NCBI GenBank assembly: GCA_949318235.1 | Contig: OX439130.1 | Span: 41,541,540-41,605,539, forward strand | Length of the DNA: 64,000 bases | Source: Ecdyonurus torrentis | Taxonomy: Eukaryota; Arthropoda; Insecta; Ephemeroptera; Heptageniidae | Direction: 5' to 3' | Shown: in pieces, positions 13,511 to 64,000 of the stretch | How the letters are laid out: each line of letters opens with the position of its first letter | Position numbering within the stretch: position 1 is the first letter of the stretch | Made by a program: the position numbers and the translations under genes | The notes under the pieces: generated by a model | What the model saw: only the letters and a program-made list of their open reading frames with translations | What the model was told of the DNA's origin: nothing | Databases searched by the model: none

Positions 13511-15105
13511 CTATTGTGGTGGGGGTTGCTGTTGGAAGACTTGGTTAAAGCAAGGTAACGGAGTCGAGTCCGCAGGTGTAGATACTTCTAATTGTGAGAG
13601 TGGCTGAGTTTGTGTTTCTGAACCATCAGCTACGTCACTTGACGTACCTTCTCCCATTAGTTGTTGCATCAGCTGACTATCAACCAATATATTATCTAAT
13701 TCTTCAAGACCTGCAGTTTCTTGACTTGCAGATCCTGCTAAACACAACAACTGATTCAAATCCATACCACTAGCTCCACCACCACAATCATCTTCTTCTT
13801 CCATTTTGATACCAAGTTCTACTTGACTTGAATCAGAAAACATTTTATAATCTGGGTAAGGTGGAGGTTGACTTGTGTACAAGTGTTCGTGTGTGTGTTC
13901 TTGAGATGGTCCAGGTATTGGTTCTAATGGCGGTGGTGCAGACGGTGGCACTGATGGTGGTACTGGTGTGGGCGTGGTTTGAGTCGCCACTGGAGTTTGT
14001 CGTGGAGTAGTGGTACGACGAGAAGCCCTACGCTGAGTACCAGAAGGTCCAGGCATTGACATTCTACTGGCTGATGGCTGAGAAGTTTCTGATGTCGTTG
14101 TAGAGGTTGAAGGTATGTCACGTTTATTACGACCTCTACCTCCATGACTTTTTTTAATATGACGAACTAAATGATCTTTACGACCAAATCTTTGAGGACA
14201 AAATTGACATAGAAAGTCTCTTTTTCCGGTGTGAACAACTAAATGACGTTTAACATCCTTTCGTGTAAAAAATCTCCTCTCACAATGTTCACATTGGAAT
14301 TTTTTCTCGCTTGGATTTTTAACAGTGCGTGAACCTGCATGCACTTTTAAATGATATAAAATTTCTTCTCTATTAGTAAAGCTTTTGCCACAAATTTTAC
14401 AATCTAAGCCTCCATCTTCTGCTGCATGTACTGCAACATGCTTACGATAACTCAGGTACGAATTATACTCTTTTCTACATGTCTCTTTTTCACAACGGTA
14501 AACCTTTTTATCAGGATTATGGACTTTTGAGTGATTTTTCAAATGATCTTTACGATGAAAACTTCTCTCACAGTATGGACACTGATGTTTTCTGTCCGCT
14601 GAGTGAATGAGTAGATGTCTCATCAGTTTGAACTTAGAGGAGAAGGCTTTGGAGCACTCAGAGCATGCAAAAGGTCTCTCGCCTGTGTGGGAATACATGT
14701 GTTGGTAAAGCTTACCCGGACTGCTGAATGTTTTCTCGCAGACGCTGCAGCGATGTGTGCGGGGGGAGGCCCTGCTAGTGCTGGGACCTGGGGTAGATAC
14801 CTCTTCAGCAGCGCGCTGCATGGCCCGAGTGTGTATGTTTTCCTCCCCTGCGCGAGGCCTGCCCCGCCGTGGACTAGAACCCCTAAGGCTGGGGGCTGGG
14901 GAGGGCGGGGGTGTGCGGACGCGTCTGCGTCGTGCAGGGGGAGAATCTTGCTGTTGTTGCTGGGGGCTTGGAGATGAAGACATTGTCATGACTGAGCAAG
15001 AGTGAGCTTCAAGTTCCTGGGGCGTCGTGAACTTAAGATGGCAACGCGGACATGCCCGTGGTCGCAGCTGCCGACTAGGACGATCCATCTCCATTCCTTC
15101 CACCC
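13511..15105 (-). CDS. PR-PLAG exon 5 (zinc fingers and C-terminus)
   Basis: Large terminal exon after a gtcttacag acceptor, running to the TAG at 13513-13511. It carries all seven PLAG-type fingers and the Ser/Pro-rich C-terminal half. Confidence 0.93.
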
Positions 15106-16278
15106 CTGTAAGACAAGTAGTACAAATAACACATTACAATATTATAGTAACAACATAAATCACAGTTGTAACTGCTTAATATTAACTCTCTTGTAACTTA
15201 GCAACTGTTTGAATCAGCATTTACTCTCGACTCTAGAATAAGAAAATCTACATCACAACTTAGATGTTAATATAATTCCCAAAGTCCATTTATTTTTATT
15301 ATTATTATTTTTTTTTTTTTTGCAAATTACCTAAAACAGAATAATTTAAAATTTGGCTTCAATTAGATGAAATTTTATTTTTCAAGATTACGTGGACTTC
15401 GTACATTTTAGCGGAGCACCCTTGATATAAAATATTTCTTCAAAAATTATAATTATCACAAATAGCTCATAGATACAACGAATGAAAATGATTGGAACAA
15501 TAAATTTTTCTTACCTGTTGCTTTGGACAAAGGTTTGGACCCCATGCTGAATGCATATTCCTTAGCATACCAAACTTTAAGCTCAGTTTCAGCTTCAATG
15601 TCCTGTGAAAATACACACATTTTATAGATTTTAAAATAAAAATTCCAATTACCACAGAACTTACTTTGGTGCTGACAAAGTATATGTTGGACTGATATTG
15701 AAAAGCAACCAAATTTTGCTCTTCAATATTAAGAGCTGGCCGTACAAACACCATCCAATTGCAACGCTTCTTGTCCGTGGTATTCAGACATATAGGATCT
15801 TCTCCATCGCGCAAGATTTTAAAGAGAATGCGACCCTCAGCAACAAGATTTTGTCGATTTTTTCGTGCTTGAAGTGGACCAAATCTCGTTCTTTTAGAGA
15901 TAGGTTGGGTACTAAAGACAGCAAAATCTAAAGAAAAACAATAGAATGATTTTTATTTTAAATGTAATTGGTTTTATTTCTTAAAGGAAGTTTTTGATGC
16001 AACCTGGTAGAAAAGCTGTCACTGTATAAAATATTGAAGACAAATTTCATAAAAATATAAACACACTAGTTACTAGGTATTGGTAGGTAGGTATTGTAAA
16101 GTACTCAATCAAGTTTCCTTCAGCTACACTTCTCAACGTGAAATGTGATACTGTCACTTTCAATTTTACAAAATTAAGACGTAAAGTATTGTTCACATGG
16201 AGTGAAAACTTAACGTCCGTCGACGGACGTCGACAGGTAAACAAAGTTGAAAAAGTATTGTTGCAACTTGTTTATAAT

Positions 16279-16312
<34 letters not shown>

Positions 16313-17572
16313 GAACCCTTTCACATGGTTTTAAAACTGACGGATACCGATGGATACTGACGGGCAAAGCTGGCAACACCCAGCTTTTCTAACCATCGGT
16401 ATCCGTCAAAATGACGGGTAGCGACGGGTGCATGTGAACAGTTGCATTTGTTTACATAAGCGCAGCTCCATCAGTCAGTATCAGTCAACAATAATGCATG
16501 TGAAAGGGGCGATATGTTTATATTAGCGCAGCTCGATCCGTCAGTTTTCCCACGCATGCGCAGTAATGTGAATTTTTTCTCATGTGAAACAAACAAATTT
16601 GCGTAACTGTCAGTTTCCGTCAATACCCGTCGACGGACGTTAAGTTTTCACTCCATGTGAACAATACTTTACTGTATCAGTTTATTTTGTGTTATTATTT
16701 AATTTTATTGATTAATACTACAGGATCATACTTGAACAGGGAACATAAGAAACTTTGCAATATTAAGCTTGTTCAAATATGTATAAACATCATTTTTATA
16801 TGCTACGGGTGAAAAAAAAAAAAAAAAAAAAAAAGAAGAAGAAGAAGAAGAAGAAGAAGAAGACAAAATAATAAGCATATTAGTAAAAATTCAACATTTT
16901 GTTACATTACAGCTCAAACCTAGAAAAGCAGCAAAGTTGAAACTCTTTTGTCTTGTGGTATATAGTTTTAAACTTAGTTGTTTTTGCAGATACAAGGTTT
17001 GTGCTCTAATGTGACAATTTGACCAAATTGAAAGACATGACAAAATCTGATTTAAATCTCTAATCTTTAATTTACCATATTTATGAAATGCTAGAAATGT
17101 TATACCTTATAAACTAAATGAGTAAGGAGTGAGTCAAATATTATAGTAAATTAAATGTGAATTGAAAATTTTGGTGGATGTAAATGAAGTTTTGAATTCT
17201 CACCTTCCTCGTCCTGTGTTAAAGGACGTAGGGTAAGTATTTGGGGTAGGGACTGACGCGCTCTGCTTTGAACAGGAGTGTCACTCACAACAACCAGTGG
17301 CCCATGTTCACTGCATTCACCAGCGTTGCTTTTCTCACAATCCTCGCACCCTGCATCACAAATAAAAATATATCAATATGATCATCTATCTGCTGCTTAA
17401 TTAAGTCCTACAATCTCTTATAGTACCACTCATACCCATAAATTTGTAAAATACACTACACTTTTTTATTATTATTTTATTTAAAAAACTCAATTGGCAA
17501 GCCACATGTAACTGCAGTTACATAGTTTTTCTTTTAAATCCAAATTACCCTTTTTCTGTAATATATGCATAA

Positions 17573-17610
<38 letters not shown>

Positions 17611-17896
17611 CATAGCTGACTCATCTTGGCATAAGATTATTGTGCTTTTATTATTCTTTTATTTTTTTTTAGCTTTAACAGCTACATTTATATGTAAATT
17701 ATTATTGTGGACCAAAAAAATGTAGGACAAAATACATTAAAATTATTATATTTATAAAATTTATATTAGTTTGATATGAGAAATTAAAAAATACAGTGTA
17801 AAATACAGCAAAAATGTTATTTGATTTGCATGTCCATAAAAGTGGGTCATTATTAATTTCAGTGTTCTACTTACACAGATTGTTGTCATTCACCAT
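13511..17896 (-). CDS. PR-domain protein with seven PLAG-type C2H2 zinc fingers
   Basis: Five coding exons (17875-17896, 17204-17350, 15665-15927, 15515-15602, 13511-15105) have GT/AG boundaries and fully consistent phases, giving 704 residues. Residues about 8-25 hold a Cys-rich lead-in (WCEDCEKS...CSEHGPL). A PR (SET-related) domain spans about 25-165, with SKRTRFGP, CNWMVFVRPA, EEQNLVAFQY and ELKVWYAKEYAF. A partial C2HC finger lies near 192-210 and a Ser/Pro/Arg linker follows. Seven C2H2 fingers at about 291-494 match PLAG1/PLAGL, notably FHRKDHLKNH, RRFFTRKDVKRHLVVHTG and QRFGRKDHLVRHIKKSH. The C-terminal half is Ser/Thr/Pro-rich with an acidic stretch (EELDNILVD), and the end LPCFNQVFQ resembles the PLAG1 C-terminus. 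It is probably a nuclear DNA-binding transcription factor; whether the PR domain is a methyltransferase is unknown. The start ATG follows an in-frame stop in the same exon. Confidence 0.85.
15515..15602 (-). CDS. PR-PLAG exon 4 (end of PR domain)
   Basis: Acceptor tttcacag, donor GTAAGA. Encodes DIEAETELKVWYAKEYAF, the conserved C-terminal strand of PR domains. Confidence 0.87.
15665..15927 (-). CDS. PR-PLAG exon 3 (PR-domain core)
   Basis: Acceptor ctttag, donor GTAAGT. Encodes SKRTRFGPLQA, NWMVFVRPALN and EEQNLVAFQYQ, typical of PRDM proteins. Confidence 0.87.
16181..16672. mobile_element. MITE with 46-bp terminal inverted repeats
   Basis: The left end (16181-16226) begins gtaaagtattgttcac and the right end (16627-16672) is its exact reverse complement over 46 bases. 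Inner sequence holds further palindromes: gacggataccgatgg near 16340 against its complement near 16393, plus repeated gcagctc words. The ends are compatible with a TA target duplication, which would suggest a Tc1/mariner-related element. It lies in the intron between PR-PLAG exons 2 and 3. A poly(A) tract of about 31 bases sits inside it. Confidence 0.8.
16832..16862. repeat. (AAG)n microsatellite after poly(A)
   Basis: A run of about 22 A passes directly into about ten AAG units. Confidence 0.9.
17204..17350 (-). CDS. PR-PLAG exon 2
   Basis: Starts after a GATGCAG acceptor and ends at GTGAGA. It encodes CEDCEKSNAGEC, HGPLVVVSDTP and the start of the PR domain (LPQILTLRPL). Confidence 0.82.
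17875..17896 (-). CDS. PR-PLAG coding exon 1 (start)
   Basis: Encodes MVNDNNL plus one base before a GTAAGT donor (17874). The upstream part of the exon begins after a tttttacag acceptor (exon start about 17965), so a spliced 5'UTR lies further right. An in-frame TAA precedes the ATG. Confidence 0.6.
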
Positions 17897-17965
17897 ATTA
17901 CGCCTGTCTGCAACAGGCTGCTTGCTTTATGCTCAATTCTTTCCAATGGAACATTTTGTAGTCAT

Positions 17966-20900
17966 CTGTAAAAACATAAAAATTATCATATGTACAAAAG
18001 GTATACCTAGGTATTTGTATTGATATGAACAGTCTATAGCCTCCGAAGTTGACTTAATCATTATTATTTTGAATTTCAAGAACTGACATGCATTCATTAT
18101 ATCTTGGTGCTTATATTATATATAAAAAGTTGTGGTATCAAGGAGTCATGGATTTCAAATATGCATGCAAAAGTGCCTGAAAATTAAACTGTGTACCAAA
18201 ATGTGTACACAAAAGTACAAAAATATGCCAACAGTAGGGATGGGTATATATGGAACAATTATTAAAATATTTACTTATATAAAAGCAAGATTGATATTCT
18301 CGTCAGTCGTGATGTGAGAGGAGCTATTAGTAATATGTAATTGTAGACAAAAATGCAAATTTAACTTGGTAAAAAAACAATTAAAAAAAAACAACAACTC
18401 TCTAGCAGATTATACATAGGTCTACATTTTAGCTAGTAAACATACATAAATTTGAGGTCAATACAGTAATAGGGATTAATATCATTTGACATTACACTAA
18501 TTGGCACATATTGATTATGTATATTACTTGCTACGATAAGACATTTAAATGACTCACTGACGTTTTAGTTAAAACTGGGGCCTATATAAAGTTATCAAGG
18601 TTAAAGAACCTCAATTTTTACAAGGTTATTTTAGCTAATGAACGCAATAAATATACGTAAATTTAATATTTAAATGAATATTTTTGCTTATAAATCATAC
18701 TTACGTATGTATCAAACGTAATCATGTATTTGTAAATCTAATATTATCAAAAACAACACAATCCACTACAAAAGTGTCCATATTTAAATGTCCATGTTCT
18801 AGTTTTCCTCAAAAATGTGTTTGTTTTGGTAGCAACACAAACATCGCACGTGAGATTTTCTCTTGATACATCGATTTCATTAGAAAATAATACTCGTAAT
18901 AATATATTGATACTTCACAATCAATTATATAATCAAACTCTACTAATTAAGTCAATTAAATCAATCAAATCAATTAATAAATATGCATCGAAAAAAGTTA
19001 CTTTAGTTTCGTGAATTAGCTTTATTATTTTGGTAGCCCTTACAAATTACGCATTTAAAAATAGATTACGCGGGTAACATTTAAATGTACTTTACGGGGC
19101 GTCTGGACTGTGCGTGTCTTTTTTTTTTTTTAACTTTTTATATACAGCGATTAGCGTTTTTTATGTTGCTATAATAATGAGATTTAGAACGGAATAAAAT
19201 TTTAAACTAAATATTTGCATGTATTCAAATCTTCTGAGTATACCCTGCACCTTGCCCTGCTTTGATCTACTGTACTACTTTTCTTTTATACTGTCAAAAA
19301 TTTAACTTGTGTAATTTTTTTATATTGTACAATTACATAATTATCATTTTTATAAATTTATTTTACCCCTACTATAAAACAAAATCTGTGCAATCAAAGT
19401 TGATTGCGAGCTCAAAATGCTACTTTTCTATTAAATAGAGGCAATAAAAAAATCGATAATAAAAAGAAAGAGAGGGTAGAGGGTCTAAAGTTAAAGAAAA
19501 TAAAACAAAATGCAATTTATTGTTTTTTGAGTTTTTTTTTTTCATACCTTTATTGGCATTTTTTTCTTCTTTTGTATAAAGAGTACAACAACATTTTTTT
19601 TTTTCAACGACATTTGAAGCTACAATTAGTATCTCGGCTATAATATTTTATTTTACCCAAGATTTTTTGTTTTAATTTATGCAAATAATTAATTATTTGT
19701 ATTAATGATGAAGTATGCAATATATGACTATTTTTATACATAATTTTCACTTGAAAATATTGGAACATATCAATATTTCAAGTGTATATAATATGTTTCA
19801 AAGTATATAATATAATTGCATCATATATGCTTGTAGTAAAAATTATTTTAATTATTCTACAGTTTACATAATTATGATTATAAATGTGTCAATATATTTA
19901 TTACTATAGGAAGGTATAAATTGAGTTTAATGTATTTTAACATATTATATTCCCTCTATTTTATTTTTATTATTTTCCCCTATGAATTCAAAGAATTTTA
20001 CAAGAAAATGGGAGGAAAAAAATTATTATTAGTATGTATGCTGCATCTTTAAAATTATTTAAAAATTTATAATTGGGAATATGTATAAGTTAATCACTTA
20101 AAAATTGCACTGTAATAAGCTCAATAGCTTAAGCTAAATAATAATTCAACAAATAAGCAAAATAAACTTAATAAACTACATTTTTTTAATAGTAATGATA
20201 GTAGGATATGTTAAATTTTATTTATTTTTTTTTTTTTTTACTTTTGTATGAATATTATAATTATTATATATTTTTATTAGGGTATAATTAATATGGAAAA
20301 TAATTTGATACTTCTAACATTTCTACATGCTAAAAAAATTTGATATATTACATAATATTATTAAATCTAAGGAATGATGGGTAAAAATTAACTGTATGCA
20401 TGAGCATGGTTAAAAAAACGCATAAATAAGCTAAAGAGATATTACATTTTAAAATTACAGAGAAAAAAAAATTCCAAATAGCTAGAGGCGGGAATTTATA
20501 TAAGCTAAATATAGAATAGCTTCTTTTTTTTTTTTTCTTTTTACAAAAGAGATGTAGTATAATATTTTACAAAATAAAATCATATATATTTATATATAGT
20601 ATTGTGCATAAACATTGGCATGCATTATAAGCAGACAAAAAATCAAATTGGCTATTTTTATATTTTAATTGCACAATAATAAGTAATATTGTTTTAACTT
20701 TATTATAATAAAAAGGAATTAACATCTTCTATGTAATGATTATTACTCTCATTTATTATTATTATTATTTTTGCAAATATGCAAAAAATCTCACAAATTA
20801 TTTTGAGATCTTTTTTTTTATTACGATTTTTTTTTTATTATGATTTTTAAGGCTCTAAAAAAATGCAGTTTAATTTCAATATTAGCTTGTGAGCTTTCTT

Positions 20901-22128
20901 TGCAAGTATATCATGCATCATAGCCACTTTTATTATTACTATATATATTTTTTAATTATTATGCCTGATATTATTATTATTTTTTGTTCTTTTAGTTATA
21001 TCAATTTCGCCATTCACTCTGTCTTTTTTTCCGACTAATATCACAGATGTAATGCAAAAGAAAAAAAAAAAAAAAAAAAAGCTTTTAAGGCATTGTGAAT
21101 AATATATTTTTTCTTTAATTTTTTTTATTTAATTAACATATAAAACATGATATTATTATATTTTTTTTTTACTTGAACGAGTATTGAGCTCTAAAATAAC
21201 AACAATAATGGTTAGTTCTTTAGCAAGACAAGGCTTTTTATGTATATATTTATATATAATAATAGTAATATAATAATTTTTTTTTTAATTAGTTTTAGCA
21301 CACATACAAACAAAATAAAGAGATGAAAGTATCAACATGGAAAACTGTAATATCTAAATTGTAGTTTTCTTCATCTCTTACATATTAATTATTATTTATT
21401 AATTTCATACTCACACACTTTATATATAATTCATTAAACACAGTTTTTCTTACATGATGCACAGTTCACTCAAAACAAGAGCAAAAGTATAACGTTCTCA
21501 ATTTTTTGTTTAACACTTCACTTATTTTTGCTCTTGAATATAACAAAACAAATTCAATTAACAATTAACGCACACAATTTAAAACGAAAAATCACTTGTT
21601 ATATAATGATGATTTTATATTTTTCTTTAATTAAGACTAGGGTATACACAAAAAAAATATTTATTTAAGAAAACAGACAAAAGAATATTTTTTCCATTAA
21701 AATATTTACAAATTTTTTGGCTACAGTATTGTATATTTCAAAGAGAAATTTAATCTGTTTTCGCACATATATATATTTTTCTTAAATAGTCTAAAAAAAT
21801 GTAATGGAGGGACCATTAAAAAATATAATTAAAAAAAAAAAGACTTTGAATAATTATTCTTTTCAAAAGGTGGTTATTCTATATTTATAACACTGTTAGA
21901 TGTTCAGTGTTAAAAACAATAAAATGAAGAAGTATGAGCGCTAATAATTAAATTATAATAATAGAAGCACTATAACAATGATTATTTACTAAATCATTTT
22001 AACACATATAGCATGCAATTAAAAACTATTCTATATATTTATATTGATTGCAGAATGAAAATTTGTATGATTGTCATGAATTACAATAAAAAAAAATACT
22101 TCATATTGAATGAGATAAAAGGTTTAAT

Positions 22129-22162
<34 letters not shown>

Positions 22163-22561
22163 GTACTTTGTAAAATTTAATATTTTATGCTTTACAGTAC
22201 ACACAACACAATTTTTTAAAATTTGTTTTCAAAGTGCTATGAATATGCATGTTTTCAATGTACATATTTTTTTAATCTTATTTCTAATAATCTTATTGGA
22301 AGACTGTAGTGATATTTGCTGCCAAAAAAATCTGCATAAAAATATCTTAATGTTAAACTATTTACATTTTATTATTATAAATCTATTTAAAACTTAACTG
22401 CGGACGTGAATTATAATAATAATATTATATAACATAAAATCTTAATCATTAAATATGATTTATGAATTTAATGTATTATATTATATTATTCAAGTTAAAT
22501 GAAAAATTGAAAACAACACAACCATTTAATGATTTTTTTTCTTCTTCTTCTTGAAATACAA
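17966..22561. other. Intergenic region between fusilli 3' end and PR-PLAG
   Basis: AT-rich sequence with homopolymer tracts and TTA/ATT repeats. It must contain the PR-PLAG promoter and untranslated first exon. No coding exon was recognised. Confidence 0.6.
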
Positions 22562-22567
22562 TTTATT
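22562..22567 (-). terminator. Candidate polyadenylation signal of the fusilli distal isoform
   Basis: AATAAA on the minus strand about 235 bases past the stop codon, beyond a 40-base homopolymer. Supported by position only. Confidence 0.25.
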
Positions 22568-22627
22568 AACTTGCAAATTATTATTTGATATCATAATGAC
22601 AAAGTAAAGAAATAAAAATGATATGTA

Positions 22628-22638
<11 letters not shown>

Positions 22639-22678
<40 letters not shown>
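22639..22678. repeat. Poly(A) tract (40 bases)
   Basis: An uninterrupted A run, poly(T) in the sense of the fusilli transcript, lying in its predicted 3'UTR. Confidence 0.95.
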
Positions 22679-22683
<5 letters not shown>

Positions 22684-22800
22684 ATGCACATAAAATTTGT
22701 GCATTTTTTTTTTGTATTTATATTTGATAAATAGTTCATGTTTATCGTGACAGAGCACGTATCCCCCCCCCCTCCTCCCCCTGTGGATTTCGAAGTCAGT

Positions 22801-63206
<40,406 letters not shown>

Positions 63207-64000
63207 CTGACAAAAAAGCAAACGTGAAACCTAATAATTCACTATACAGCAAAGCATAATTATACGATCACAACGAATAATAATAATAAAATGAAAAGAC
63301 AAGATGCAAAATCTTGTCTCTATTATCTAAATTATTTCTACGAGGATGAAACTTTAATTATCATCTCCATTAGATGTTACAAACCAAACCTGTATATTTA
63401 TTTCACTTGACATTAAGCAATTCTCTTTGTATATCAAGTATAATATTATACAATTCAAAGTAAATTTGAATTAAATTACAATTATTATAAATACGCATAT
63501 CAAGCAGTGTCATTGTTTTGACAATTTTCTCAGTGCATTACATAGAAAGTAAAAAAGACATTACACATTTCTTCAAAGTAACAAAATCTCAAAGGAATAA
63601 AAATACAAAAAAATACACATTCAACAAATTATAATCACGTTTAGAATATTTGTATGATACATGATAAGGTGTTTTTATGTATATAAAAAAAGGCAATCAA
63701 AACCGCTTTCTATGGGGGCTATACGGCCGCGTGAAAGCTTATTATGAATACTTTTGCACCTGTGCGCTGTAAAATACTGTTCACTAATTGTAAGATGCTG
63801 TTCTCCATTGCGTTTGAGATTGTATATTCATAAAATTGAGCAGTATGAAGCAAAACTTCTTTATGCAACAGAAATGCCAATGTATAGATAGAGACGCGCA
63901 CATATTAAAACATTTCTATCTCTAATAATCTCTTTTCATAACATCTAAGATGCATTATGGAGATCAAAGTGCGGATAAATCCAACGAAAACTTCTTTTCT
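63207..64000. other. fusilli upstream intron (window edge)
   Basis: AT-rich. The missing 5' coding exons of fusilli are not visible here and should lie further right. Confidence 0.5.

Noticed and set aside
14615..15005. Plus-strand frames opposite the PR-PLAG exon
   Set aside because: Antisense shadows of the zinc-finger exon, explained by its locally high GC.
63719..63901. 60-codon minus-strand frame at the right edge
   Set aside because: It contains a plausible-looking MENSILQLVNSILQ stretch, but no splice sites in the needed phase and no similarity to the expected fusilli N-terminus.

Overview
The window is nuclear DNA from an animal, most likely an arthropod. The evidence is very high A+T content, spliceosomal introns with GT/AG boundaries, long (AT)n, (GA)n and (CA)n microsatellites, many poly(A)/poly(T) tracts, several short inverted-repeat DNA elements, and the start of a gene resembling the arthropod 26/29 kDa cysteine proteinase. 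A crustacean would fit the repeat-rich character, but the sequence does not settle the species. No rRNA gene, convincing tRNA gene, CRISPR array or bacterial-type operon was seen.

Layout from left to right. (1) 1-1716: the first two coding exons of a 26-29-p-like proteinase on the minus strand, running off the left edge, with small hAT-like elements in the adjacent intron. (2) 3430-4674: a two-coding-exon ECHDC1 (ethylmalonyl-CoA decarboxylase) gene on the plus strand, divergent from the first. (3) 4675-13510: about 8.8 kb of AT-rich intergenic sequence with microsatellites. (4) 13511-17896: a five-coding-exon minus-strand gene that I assembled across introns with every phase consistent. It encodes 704 residues, with an N-terminal PR (SET-like) domain and seven C2H2 fingers of PLAG1/PLAGL type, and ends in a PLAG-like C-terminal motif. 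(5) 22801 to the right edge: an ESRP/fusilli splicing-regulator gene on the minus strand, spread over at least 40 kb with 12 recognisable coding exons. Its 5' end lies outside the window.

The fusilli gene appears to have two alternative ends. A GTATGT donor inside exon 10 lets the transcript splice to two distal exons that carry a fourth RRM. Reading through the donor instead gives a long Ala/Pro/Gln-rich tail with its own stop.

No functional link between the neighbouring genes is implied. The most notable features are the PR-domain/PLAG-finger combination, the dual-ended fusilli transcript, an inverted-repeat element carrying a hammerhead-ribozyme-like core, and several MITE families, one with a perfect 8-bp target-site duplication.
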